From: Pseudovibrio sp. Tun.PSC04-5.I4
GTDB taxonomy: Bacteria; Pseudomonadota; Alphaproteobacteria; Rhizobiales; Stappiaceae
Direction of reading: 5' to 3'
Assembly (NCBI RefSeq): GCF_900104145.1
Contig: NZ_FNLB01000006.1
Span: forward strand, 2,802,501 to 2,866,500
Length of the DNA: 64,000 nt
Every line of letters begins with the position of its first letter. The first letter of the stretch is position 1. Both the position numbers and the translations under genes were made by a program. Of the stretch, positions 8,411 through 16,825 are shown one piece after another. The notes below the pieces were generated by a model, which saw only the letters and a list, made by a program, of their open reading frames with translations, had not been told where the DNA came from and ran no database searches.

Positions 8411-9595
8411 TTAACTCATTGTTTTTCTTGGGTCGAATGCATCACGCACTGCCTCACCGATGAAGATCAACAGGCTGAGCATGATGGAGAGCACGAAGAA
8501 GCCAGTCATTCCAAGCCATGGCGCTTGAAGGTTGTTTTTACCTTGCTTGAGCAATTCACCCAGTGACGCAGAGCCAGGAGGTAAACCGAAACCGAGGAAA
8601 TCCAGCGCAGTGAGCGTTGAGATTGATCCATTCAGGATAAACGGCATGAACGTGAGCGTTGCGACCATAGCGTTTGGCAGAAGGTGGCGCCGCATGATGG
8701 TGCCATTTGACACGCCAAGTGCGCGCGCAGCCGAGATGTACTCAAAGTTTCGGCCTCGGAGGAACTCCGCTCGGATGACGCCAACCAATGCAACCCAAGA
8801 GAACGCAAGGAGAATAGAAAAGAGTATCCAGAACCCTGGCGTTAGCACAGATGAGACGATCAAAATGAGATAGAGCGTTGGTATCGCTGTCCATATTTCA
8901 ATGAACCGCTGTAGGCCAAGATCAATCCAACCGCCGTAGTAGCCTTGAACTGCGCCCGCTGCGATGCCAATCACTGACGAAGCGGCTGTTAGCGCTAAAC
9001 CGAACAAAACAGAAATACGGAAACCATAGATCAACCTCGCAAGAACATCTCGGCCTTGATCGTCTGTCCCTAACCAGTTCCAATTCCCCACATTACAGTT
9101 GGGATCATTTACGCCCTCAGCGTACCGCTCACAGCGTAGTTCTTTATCCATAGTCCAGCTTGGCGGTGCTGGTGCCGGAACGGGTATCTCGTTGTTGACA
9201 GTCTGATAAGAATAGCGAATTGCAGGCCACAGGATCCAGCCATCAGCATTAATTTGCTCTTGCACGAACGGATCTCGATAATCAGTTACAGGCAGGAATC
9301 CGTTAAACTTCTCTTCCGGGTAATTTACAAAAATTGGGGCTAGAACCTCCCCTTTGTAATAGACCAGCAACGGACGATCGTTCGCAATAAACTCAGCGAG
9401 CAAAGTGGTTATGAAAAGGAACAGGAAAATCCAGAGAGCCCAATACCCGCGTTTATTGGCGCAAAAGTTTTGCCATCTGCGTTTGTTTAGTGGTGACATA
9501 CGCTGACGGCGTTCTGGTGGCTGAGTTTGCTCTGGCAGCGGATTGATTGTTGTGTAGCCTTGCTCTTGAAGGCGTTTTTCGAGTTGTGTGTCCAT
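8411..9595 (-). CDS. yejE: Peptide ABC transporter permease (YejE-like)
   Basis: Inner-membrane permease of the oligopeptide (DppC/OppC) class. It has an N-terminal helix (RGYWALWIFLFLFITTLLAE), a long periplasmic insert of the YejE kind containing WPAIRYSYQTVNNEIPVPAP, and the permease core with the EAA-like loop in AARALGVSNGTIMRRHLLPN. It has 394 residues from the ATG at 9595; a GTG at 9607 would overlap the yejB stop by four bases and is possible. The stop abuts the yejF region (TAATG), so translation within the operon is tightly coupled. Confidence 0.92.
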   Translation of the reverse strand: MDTQLEKRLQEQGYTTINPLPEQTQPPERRQRMSPLNKRRWQNFCANKRGYWALWIFLFLFITTLLAEFIANDRPLLVYYKGEVLAPIFVNYPEEKFNGFLPVTDYRDPFVQEQINADGWILWPAIRYSYQTVNNEIPVPAPAPPSWTMDKELRCERYAEGVNDPNCNVGNWNWLGTDDQGRDVLARLIYGFRISVLFGLALTAASSVIGIAAGAVQGYYGGWIDLGLQRFIEIWTAIPTLYLILIVSSVLTPGFWILFSILLAFSWVALVGVIRAEFLRGRNFEYISAARALGVSNGTIMRRHLLPNAMVATLTFMPFILNGSISTLTALDFLGFGLPPGSASLGELLKQGKNNLQAPWLGMTGFFVLSIMLSLLIFIGEAVRDAFDPRKTMS

Positions 9596-9603
9596 TGTTC
9601 CCG

Positions 9604-10713
9604 TCACACCTCTCGACTTTCGAAATCAATACGTGGATCAATCCAAGTGTACGTGAGATCAGAAATCAAATTCACAAACAGTCCCATGAGCGAGAATATG
9701 TAAAGCGTTGCAAAAACAACTGCATAATCGCGATTGATGATTGATTCAAAGCCAAGCAGGCCCAGACCGTCCAACGAAAAAATCGTTTCGATCAGCAATG
9801 ACCCAGCAAAGAATGCGGAGATAAACGCCCCCGGAAAACCGGCGACGACAATTAGCATGGCATTGCGGAAGACATGGCCGTAAAGAACCTGATGCTCTGT
9901 GAGGCCCTTCGCGCGGGCCGTTTGAACGTATTGTTTTCGGATTTCATCCAGAAAAGAGTTCTTCGTCAAAAGCGTAGTGGTTGCAAATGCCGATAGAGCC
10001 ATGGCTGTGAGCGGCAAAACAAGGTGCCAGAAATAGTCGAGAATTCTTTCAGGCCAGGACATGTCGCTCCAGCCTTCAGAGGTAAGCCCTCGAAGCGGGA
10101 AGAAATCCCAGAAGGAACCACCAGCGAACAAAACAATCAGCATGATCGCGAACAGAAAACCCGGAATGGCGTATCCCACGATGATGATGGAAGACGTCCA
10201 GACATCAAAGGATGTCCCATCCTTAACCGCCTTACGAATACCAAGCGGGATTGAAATCCCGTAGGAAATCAACGTCATCCAAAGGCCGAGGGATATGGAA
10301 ACCGGGAGTTTTTCGACGATGAGATCGACAACTGCAACATCTCGGAAGTAACTTTCTCCGAAGTTGAAGGTCGCGTAATCTACGATCATACGACCGAAGC
10401 GTTCCAAGGGGGGCTTATCAAAGCCAAACTGGGCTTCCAACTCCTTGATGAACTCAGGATCGAGCCCTTGCGCGCCTCGGTACTTAGACCCGGCACTGTC
10501 TCCACCACCTTGATTAGCGGCGCCCGTACTTCCAAAGTCGCTTCCACCACCCGATATCCGACTGGTAGCTGATACGCTATCCCCTTGCAATTGTGCAATA
10601 ACTTGCTCGACCGGGCCGCCCGGTGCAAATTGAATAATGGCAAAGTTTATCGCCATGATGCCGATCAGGGTCGGGATCATCAAAAGCAATCTTCGCAGAA
10701 TATAGGCGCCCAT
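9604..10713 (-). CDS. yejB: Peptide ABC transporter permease (YejB-like)
   Basis: Partner permease of the DppB/OppB class, 369 residues. It starts with the typical RRLLLMIPTLIGIMAINFAIIQFAPGG segment region, then a Gly/Ser-rich periplasmic linker (about 45-75, including GGGSDFGSTGAANQGGGDS) found in YejB but not DppB. The core carries the coupling motif in VQTARAKGLTEHQVLYGHVFRNA. It is 15 bp downstream of the second binding-protein gene and overlaps or abuts yejE. The family predicts a heterodimeric channel with YejE. Confidence 0.92.
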   Translation of the reverse strand: MGAYILRRLLLMIPTLIGIMAINFAIIQFAPGGPVEQVIAQLQGDSVSATSRISGGGSDFGSTGAANQGGGDSAGSKYRGAQGLDPEFIKELEAQFGFDKPPLERFGRMIVDYATFNFGESYFRDVAVVDLIVEKLPVSISLGLWMTLISYGISIPLGIRKAVKDGTSFDVWTSSIIIVGYAIPGFLFAIMLIVLFAGGSFWDFFPLRGLTSEGWSDMSWPERILDYFWHLVLPLTAMALSAFATTTLLTKNSFLDEIRKQYVQTARAKGLTEHQVLYGHVFRNAMLIVVAGFPGAFISAFFAGSLLIETIFSLDGLGLLGFESIINRDYAVVFATLYIFSLMGLFVNLISDLTYTWIDPRIDFESREV

Positions 10714-10728
10714 GGGCTTCTTTTGTCC

Positions 10729-12603
10729 CTAATCTACCTTGCCGATACGCACGGCTTTTTCCAAATCTACCCACCACGTTGTTTCAACGGGGAATGCGAA
10801 TGCGGGCATGTCATCGGGAATACCGAACATGTCCCAAACTGCAACTGTGTGGAATGCCTTAAACCATTGAGGGACCCAATAATATCCGGCACGCAGTACT
10901 CTATCCAATGCTCTGGCAGCAGTTATCATTTCCTCACGAGAGGACGCGCCAAGAGCTTTTTCCACCAAATCATCGACAGCCGGAACCTTAATACCAGCCA
11001 GATTGTACGAGCCGTTAGATTCTGCCGAGTTCGTCGTCCAGAAATTCCGAATGCCCGAGCCAAGTGTAGGTGTCAGAGAAAAACGGTGCCCTACAATGTC
11101 ATAGTCGAAATCATCGACCCGTTTTTGGAATTGAGCCGGGTCTACAACCCGGAAGGTCGCTTCAATCCCTAACAGCCTGAGATTTTTGACATATGGCAGC
11201 ACAATGCGTTCAAAACCAGGAGAATTGGAAAGGAACTCCATTTTCAACTGCTTATCATCAGGCCCAACAAGCTGCTCTCCGCGCCTGTGATAACCGGCTT
11301 CCTTCAGAAGCAATGATGCTTCACGAAGGAGCTTTCGGTCCTGTCCTGACCCATTGGAAATTGGCTGAATGATCGCTTCACCAAAAACGGCGTCCGGCAG
11401 GTCTTTTTTATATGGCTCTAAGAGTGCCAGCTCAGCTGAACTTGGCAAACCAACCGCCTTCATCTCCGAATTCTCGAAAAATGACTGTGTGCGGGTGTAG
11501 AGATCATAAAACAGCGCTGTATTTGACCATTCAAAATCGAAAGCATAACCCAATGCCTGACGAACTCGTGGATCGGAGAATTTCTCTTTGCGTGTGTTCA
11601 GGAACCAGCCTTGAGCACCGGACGGCAATCGAATGGCAAACTCTTTTTTGACAACGCGGCCTTCTGTGAACGCCGGGAAGTTATATTCCGTCGACCATGT
11701 TTTGGAGGAAAATTCCTCATGGAACGTAAGGCGCCCTTTCTTGAAAGCTTCAAAGGTCGTCTGTCGGTCGCGGAAGAAATCTAGTCGAATGATCCGAAAG
11801 TTGTTGTGCCCCTGCATTACCGGAAGATCTTTTGCCCAGTAATTCTCGGCTTTTTTGTACTCGATGTACCTGCCGATTTCATAACGGCCAACCATATAAG
11901 GGCCGGACGAAAGCGGCGGCGTAAGTGTCGAGGCTTCAAAGTTGTAGCGAGTATAATAACTCTTTGAAAAGATAGGTAAAGTCGCAACAAACAGAGGCAA
12001 TTGCCTGCTGTGTTTTCCCGAGAAACTGACAGTGACAGTGAGTTCATCTGGCGCAGTTGCCCCCACCATCTCCTGAATTGCCTGACGGATAGTGGGGTGC
12101 CCTTTTTCCTTCAGGATATTCAAGCTGAAGGCCACATCTTCCGCGTCGAGTGTTGATCCATCGTGGAACCGAGCTTCGGGGCGGATTTTGAACGTTACAA
12201 AATTGCCATCGGTTGAAACTTCTGCACTTTCCGCGACCAAACCATAAACCGCATCCGGTTCATCGTAGGCCCGCACCATCAGGGTATCAAAACAATTCTC
12301 CATACGTGGAGGGGCATCTCCCTTCAGGATGAAGGTGTTAAACGTGTTGAATGTCTGCGGGTTTTGATTGTACCCCCAGCTCGGCGCCGTCATTACGATC
12401 TTCCCGCCCTTGGGAGCTGCGGGATTCACGTAGTCAAATGCTGTAAAATCTGCTGGGTATTTCAGGTCTCCAAACACGGAGAGACCATGGCGCATTGTTC
12501 CTGCCTGCACCGGCAGAGCGCCGCCGGGGACAAGAAATGCGGCCATTGTTGCTGCACTGAAATGAAGAAAACTTCGTCTATTTATATTGGTCGGCTGCAT
12601 CAA
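10729..12603 (-). CDS. Peptide ABC transporter substrate-binding protein, Tat-type signal (YejA-like)
   Basis: 624-residue periplasmic binding protein of the SBP_bac_5 family. The N-terminus has a twin-arginine export signal, NRRSFLHFSAA, then a hydrophobic stretch and a cleavage-like ALPVQAG, so it is probably exported folded. Family markers include AFDYVNPAAPKGGKI, the SGPYMVGRYEIGR region and SDPRVRQALGYAFDFEW. It overlaps the preceding binding-protein gene by four bases (ATGA) and precedes yejB by 15 bp. It is a diverged paralogue of the 12600-14465 protein, so the importer likely has two alternative receptors. Confidence 0.92.
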   Translation of the reverse strand: MMQPTNINRRSFLHFSAATMAAFLVPGGALPVQAGTMRHGLSVFGDLKYPADFTAFDYVNPAAPKGGKIVMTAPSWGYNQNPQTFNTFNTFILKGDAPPRMENCFDTLMVRAYDEPDAVYGLVAESAEVSTDGNFVTFKIRPEARFHDGSTLDAEDVAFSLNILKEKGHPTIRQAIQEMVGATAPDELTVTVSFSGKHSRQLPLFVATLPIFSKSYYTRYNFEASTLTPPLSSGPYMVGRYEIGRYIEYKKAENYWAKDLPVMQGHNNFRIIRLDFFRDRQTTFEAFKKGRLTFHEEFSSKTWSTEYNFPAFTEGRVVKKEFAIRLPSGAQGWFLNTRKEKFSDPRVRQALGYAFDFEWSNTALFYDLYTRTQSFFENSEMKAVGLPSSAELALLEPYKKDLPDAVFGEAIIQPISNGSGQDRKLLREASLLLKEAGYHRRGEQLVGPDDKQLKMEFLSNSPGFERIVLPYVKNLRLLGIEATFRVVDPAQFQKRVDDFDYDIVGHRFSLTPTLGSGIRNFWTTNSAESNGSYNLAGIKVPAVDDLVEKALGASSREEMITAARALDRVLRAGYYWVPQWFKAFHTVAVWDMFGIPDDMPAFAFPVETTWWVDLEKAVRIGKVD

Positions 12604-14465
12604 TTGGCCTCCCTAACTTTTTGGGCTTTCGCCTCATCCCACCACCAGACAGTAGGGAACCCGATTGCAAATTCTGGCAATTGTTTTGCATGCGAGAAAC
12701 GATCCCAACGGGCAATCCGGCTGAAAGGAGAGGTCCAACTTGGAACCACGTACTGCTCCCACATCAGGATACGATCCATCGCTTTTGTGGCAGCAATCAG
12801 TTCTTCTCGGTCATCTGAATTGATAATGATGTTGATTAACTCATCAATCACAGGGTCTTTGACGCCCGCGTAGTTTTGTGAAGCTTCATTATCTGCAGAC
12901 TCAGACCCCCAATATCCCCGCTGCTCATTACCCGGAGACAACGATTGAGCCCAGCCAGTGTACATCATATCAAAGTCACGGCTGCGCACGCGATTTACGA
13001 ACTGGGAGCTATCAACAACGCGGAGTTGAAGGTCGATACCGATTTTTCTCAGGGATGCCTGATAACGAAGGGCAACGCGCTCAAAACGCCCGCCGTTCAT
13101 TAAGTATTCAATAGTCAGAGGTTTCCCGGTTTCTTCATTGACCAGCTTGCCCTGCTTCTGCACGTATCCAGCCTCCTTAAGAAGACCAAGTGCTTCTCTT
13201 AGATTGGATCGTTCCTGCCGCGAATCTTCTGAGGCCGGGTTCTCGTAGGGCTCTGTAAAAATTTCTTCCGGCACTGGCGCTTTCAGGGACTTCAGGATCT
13301 CTAGTTCCCGCCCCTCTGGCAAGCCTGAAGAAGCTAGCTTTGTTCCATCGAAGTAGCTGGTAAACCGGCTGTATTGACCGAAGAAAATCGTCCGATTCAT
13401 TTCTTCGAAATTCAGTGCATAGTTCAATGCCTTTCGGACACGGCGATCCTGAAACATTTCTTTGCGCGTATTCAGAATGAAGCCCAGCATCAAGCCGCTG
13501 CCACGGTATGTCTGCGGGAATTTCTCTAGTATGATTTGTTGGTTTTCCACCTGCGGAATATCGTAGGCCGTTGCCCAATTTTTTGCCGTCGTTTCTGTGC
13601 GCCAATCAAAACTGTCTGCTTTAAAAGCTTCCAGTTGCACAGTCTCGTCCCGGTAATAATCGTAGGCGATCTTATCGAAATTATTAGAGCCCACGTTTAC
13701 GTTCAGGTCTTTAGCCCAGTAATCTTCGACGCGATCGTATGAAATCGACCGACCTGCAACGACTTTGCCAACGCGATACGCACCAGATGAGAGCGGGGCC
13801 TCTAAAGTGCTCCTGGAGATGTCACGTGGGTCTCCGTCCTTATCACTCGCAGTCCACCAATGCTTGGGCAAAATCATAAGAGAACCCAAAATTTGCGGCG
13901 CTTCTCGGTTGCCTGGTTCAGCAAAATTGAACCGTATTTCTGTCGGACTTAAAATCTCATAGCCAGTGACATGGCGATAATAATACTTTTCTCTTGGTGC
14001 TAGTTTTGTCCATTGATCAAAGGACCATCCCACATCCTCCGCGGTAATTTGCTTACCATCATGCCAGCGTGCTTCTGGCCTTAGCCGATAAGTCACCCAT
14101 GAGAAATCATCGGGATACTTCAATGCATCTGCAATCAAGCCATACTCAGTTGATGACTCGCTCATGGATGGGGTCATCAGAGTATCGTAAACAAGACCTA
14201 GCCCGATAGCTGTGACACCTTTAGATGCGACAGGATTGAGACTATCAAACGTCCCTGTCCACGAAAGGCGAACAGTCCCGCCCTTCGGCGCATCCGGATT
14301 TACATAAGGAAAATGCTTAAAGTCCCTAGGCATTTGAGGCGCGCTGATTAGAGAGTCAGCATACCGCCATTCAGGTTCATTCGTTTCAGCAATTGCGGAA
14401 GGAGACGCGAGGCTTGCAACAGCAAGCGCCAAACCGGTTAAAGGGCCATATAGTTTGGTACGCAC
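12600..14465 (-). CDS. Peptide ABC transporter substrate-binding protein, Sec-type signal (YejA-like)
   Basis: First gene of the importer operon; periplasmic SBP_bac_5 family receptor of 621 residues. I choose the GTG at 14463-14465 because GGAGG lies six bases before it; the longer frame from the ATG at 14486 runs through that ribosome site. The resulting N-terminus (RTKLYGPLTGLALAVASLA, cleavage near SAIAE) is a normal Sec signal. Family motifs FPYVNPDAPKGGTVRLSW, SSGAYRVGKVVAGRS and RRVRKALNYALNFEEMN are clear. The second receptor downstream uses a Tat signal instead. Promoter sequence should lie at 14466-14640. Confidence 0.92.
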   Translation of the reverse strand: MRTKLYGPLTGLALAVASLASPSAIAETNEPEWRYADSLISAPQMPRDFKHFPYVNPDAPKGGTVRLSWTGTFDSLNPVASKGVTAIGLGLVYDTLMTPSMSESSTEYGLIADALKYPDDFSWVTYRLRPEARWHDGKQITAEDVGWSFDQWTKLAPREKYYYRHVTGYEILSPTEIRFNFAEPGNREAPQILGSLMILPKHWWTASDKDGDPRDISRSTLEAPLSSGAYRVGKVVAGRSISYDRVEDYWAKDLNVNVGSNNFDKIAYDYYRDETVQLEAFKADSFDWRTETTAKNWATAYDIPQVENQQIILEKFPQTYRGSGLMLGFILNTRKEMFQDRRVRKALNYALNFEEMNRTIFFGQYSRFTSYFDGTKLASSGLPEGRELEILKSLKAPVPEEIFTEPYENPASEDSRQERSNLREALGLLKEAGYVQKQGKLVNEETGKPLTIEYLMNGGRFERVALRYQASLRKIGIDLQLRVVDSSQFVNRVRSRDFDMMYTGWAQSLSPGNEQRGYWGSESADNEASQNYAGVKDPVIDELINIIINSDDREELIAATKAMDRILMWEQYVVPSWTSPFSRIARWDRFSHAKQLPEFAIGFPTVWWWDEAKAQKVREAN

Positions 14466-14540
14466 GACATTCCTCCATAAATACAATCAGTAGTTTTGAC
14501 GTAAAAAACCGTCCGCCAATGAGAGTTGAACTGTTCTCTC

Positions 14541-14562
14541 AGTTTAAGCCTAACTTTAAACT
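14541..14562. promoter_or_regulatory. Inverted repeat in the promoter region of the peptide importer
   Basis: AGTTTAA at 14541-14547 is repeated inverted as TTAAACT at 14556-14562 with eight bases between, about 75 bp upstream of the first importer gene. It could be an operator for an unlinked regulator. This rests only on symmetry and position. Confidence 0.25.
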
Positions 14563-14667
14563 AAGCTTACGGCTGAAAACACTTCCACGACAACGATTTT
14601 TGCCAAGATGACAAAAATTTAACTGGAAGAAACGAGGAAAACATTGGCATTCACCCAAAAGTAGACA

Positions 14668-14695
14668 ATAAAAAAGCCGGGATCAAATCCCGACT
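14668..14695 (-). terminator. Rho-independent terminator of the cytochrome c gene
   Basis: Read on the minus strand, a nine-pair stem with one mismatch (14687-14695 with 14075-like partner 14675-14683) and a three-base loop is followed by a run of six T. It begins about 50 bp after the cytochrome gene's stop codon and fits a classical intrinsic terminator. Confidence 0.8.
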
Positions 14696-14743
14696 CTTTG
14701 ATAATTCTACCCCAATATTTGTCAGGGCGAAAAATGATCAAGT

Positions 14744-15292
14744 TTAGTTGATCGGTACTGGGTTATCAGAGAGAGACCGCAAGTAGGCAATAAGATCAGC
14801 GCGTGGCTTATCTTTTTTCAAGCCTGCGTACCCCATAGACGTACCAGCGACATGCTTCTTCGGCGCTCTAACGAATTCGTTCAGCTGCTCGAAAGTCCAT
14901 GCGGGGGTATTTGCACCGAACTCCTGCATTGCAGAGGAGTAGGAGAAGCCTTCATGTGTCGCAGGTGTGCGACCGACAACACCCCACAGAGCTGGGCCAA
15001 CTTTGTTTTTGCCGCCCTGTTCGAAGGAGTGACAAGCTGCGCATTTTTTGGCTTGCTTTGCGCCAGATTCGGCAGAAGCGGTTACGAGCAATTCTTCAAT
15101 TGAAGCTACCTTGACTTCTTCCGCAGCTTCATCGCCTGCACCGTCGTCAGCGCCGGCAACTTCAATTTCAAAACCGCGTTTTTCTTCTTCATGAGGCGCA
15201 AAGATGACATCTGTCAAAACATTCAGGCCCATGAATGCAACCAAAGCGAACAAAATTGCGCCCACAATTTTATTCAGTTCAAACGAATTCAT
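14744..15292 (-). CDS. Membrane-anchored class I cytochrome c (CycM-like)
   Basis: 182-residue c-type cytochrome. An uncleaved N-terminal helix (about 8-30, IVGAILFALVAFMGLNVLTD) anchors it in the inner membrane. A charged Ala/Glu linker (about 40-65) follows. The haem domain has C84-A-A-C87-H88 and a likely axial Met at 153 in GTSMGYAG. This build matches CycM of rhizobia, which passes electrons from the bc1 complex to an aa3 oxidase. It is monocistronic, with its own terminator at 14668-14695. The ribosome site is weak. Confidence 0.9.
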   Translation of the reverse strand: MNSFELNKIVGAILFALVAFMGLNVLTDVIFAPHEEEKRGFEIEVAGADDGAGDEAAEEVKVASIEELLVTASAESGAKQAKKCAACHSFEQGGKNKVGPALWGVVGRTPATHEGFSYSSAMQEFGANTPAWTFEQLNEFVRAPKKHVAGTSMGYAGLKKDKPRADLIAYLRSLSDNPVPIN

Positions 15293-15341
15293 AGCTCACA
15301 CGCTCCAAAAATTGGTTAGGCTGGCTTAGTCTGAAAGGGAT

Positions 15342-15512
15342 ATGCCACCTAACACGATCTATGTATTTTGCTGGGAAACTACAGTTAAGTTCGAGCGTTT
15401 GTCCATAATTTTATTAGTGTTTTTCCTTGGACTTTTGCAGTGGTACGGACCAGAGCTCGATCTTTCCGGACCAAAAAAACTGCGCAAGATTGCCACACCC
15501 GAATATGAATAG
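15342..15512 (+). CDS. Possible 56-residue single-span membrane peptide
   Basis: An uninterrupted frame from ATG 15342 to TAG 15510-15512 encodes a short hydrophilic start, one strong membrane segment (LSIILLVFFLGLLQWYG) and a Lys/Pro/Glu tail ending IATPEYE. The only purine-rich element (AAGGGA) is too close to the ATG to be a good ribosome site; a TTG at 15399 is another possible start just before the helix. The gene would diverge from the cytochrome c gene. I do not recognise the product. It could be a chance frame. Confidence 0.35.
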   Translation: MPPNTIYVFCWETTVKFERLSIILLVFFLGLLQWYGPELDLSGPKKLRKIATPEYE

Positions 15513-15840
15513 TTTAAAACGACTATAAACTACTGATTTTCTCAGTAATATCCCAACACCGTTTAATAAGGTTGCAAATTAGTGGTACCACACTTAGTTA
15601 ACCTGAACTCAAGTTAGTGCGACAATATATCACATTAAATGACCTGGAGATCTGAGGGTTTTGCATCCCAACGAGACCTCAATATGCATATCTGCGCACT
15701 CTTGAGGTCTTTTCACCTAATGTTTCGTCGCAGCAAGCCGTTTTAGTTTTGCTTTCCCTCGCATCTAGGGCAATTTGTAGAAGAATTCGCTTCGCTAACT
15801 ATAGCGACGCCTTTAAACATAACCCATTTCCAAAATACCT
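15513..15840. other. Intergenic region upstream of pheA
   Basis: About 330 bp without a convincing gene. It holds a hairpin at 15674-15710 (separate entry) and AT-rich stretches that could carry the pheA promoter. I looked for a Phe-rich leader peptide of the attenuation kind and did not find one. Confidence 0.5.
15674..15710 (+). terminator. Hairpin with palindromic loop upstream of pheA
   Basis: AGACCTCAA (15674-15682) pairs with TTGAGGTCT (15702-15710), followed by TTTC on the plus strand. The 19-base loop contains two further palindromes, ATATGCATAT and TGCGCA. It may terminate transcription reaching pheA from upstream, or be part of a small RNA or leader structure. Confidence 0.4.
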
Positions 15841-15852
15841 GTGAGTATAGTG

Positions 15853-16743
15853 ATGTCTGAACAGCGCAAAGTCGTGTTTCAAGGAGAGGTGGGAGCCAAC
15901 TCCCATATGGCATGTAACAGTGTCTACCCAGAGTACCAAGCTATCCCTTGCCCGACTTTTGAAGACTGCTTCCACGCTATCGAAAATGGAGATGCGGAGC
16001 TCGGGATGATCCCGATTGAAAACTCCGTTGCGGGCCGTGTTGCAGATATTCACCACCTTCTACCACGCAGCAACCTGCATATTATTGGCGAGTACTTCAT
16101 GCCAATCCGTTTTCAGCTGATGGGTATTCCCGGCACAAAGCTTGAAGATTTAAAGAGCGTTCAAAGCCACATTATGGGCCTTGGACAATGTCGAAACTTC
16201 ATTCGCAAGCATGGCCTCAGCCCAATTATCGGCGCAGATACAGCAGGTTCTGCCCGGCAGGTCATTGAAGGTGGTGACAAATCAATCGCGGCTTTCGCCC
16301 CAGAACTGGCGGCTGATGTTTACGGCCTTGATATTCTGGCGCGTGATTGTGAAGACGAAGCTCACAACACCACCCGCTTTGTAATTTTGTCGCGCGAGAA
16401 AAAGCAGGCTGCAAATACCGGCCAGCCTATTATCTCCACTTTCGTGTTCCGGGTCCGTAACGTCTCCGCTGCTTTGTACAAAGGGTTGGGCGGTTTTGCG
16501 ACGAACAACGTGAACATGACCAAACTGGAATCCTACCAGTTGGAAGGGCAATTTTTCGCTTCAATGTTCTATGCAGACGTCGAAGGCCACCCAGAAGAAG
16601 CAAATGTAGCCCTTGCACTTGAAGAGCTGGCGTTTTATTCGACGGAACTGAATATTCTTGGGGTATACAATGCCAGCCCGTTCCGCGAAAAAATACGGGA
16701 GCCTGAGGCTAACCGAGCTTTGCGGCCGACACCTGGGAAATAA
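15853..16743 (+). CDS. pheA: Prephenate dehydratase
   Basis: Turns prephenate into phenylpyruvate in phenylalanine synthesis. The 296-residue protein has the dehydratase domain (about 1-185) with VVFQGEVGANSHMAC, IPIENSVAGRV and the catalytic Thr in HNTTRFVIL. A C-terminal ACT domain (about 195-280) has ESYQLEGQFFASMFY, the place where phenylalanine exerts feedback in the family. There is no chorismate mutase domain, as usual in Alphaproteobacteria. The start is at ATG 15853, or GTG 15841. It precedes the adenosine kinase gene by 82 bp. Confidence 0.95.
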   Translation: MSEQRKVVFQGEVGANSHMACNSVYPEYQAIPCPTFEDCFHAIENGDAELGMIPIENSVAGRVADIHHLLPRSNLHIIGEYFMPIRFQLMGIPGTKLEDLKSVQSHIMGLGQCRNFIRKHGLSPIIGADTAGSARQVIEGGDKSIAAFAPELAADVYGLDILARDCEDEAHNTTRFVILSREKKQAANTGQPIISTFVFRVRNVSAALYKGLGGFATNNVNMTKLESYQLEGQFFASMFYADVEGHPEEANVALALEELAFYSTELNILGVYNASPFREKIREPEANRALRPTPGK

Positions 16744-16825
16744 TCTTTGATAGGCCTTACTCAAGCGGTGAGCCACCTATGTATCGTTCCGGGCTTTGGG
16801 TCCGGGCTAGTTACAAGGACTTTAC

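Noticed and set aside
15513..15840. Phenylalanine attenuator with a leader peptide before pheA
   Set aside because: No short frame with a run of Phe codons and alternative stems was found.
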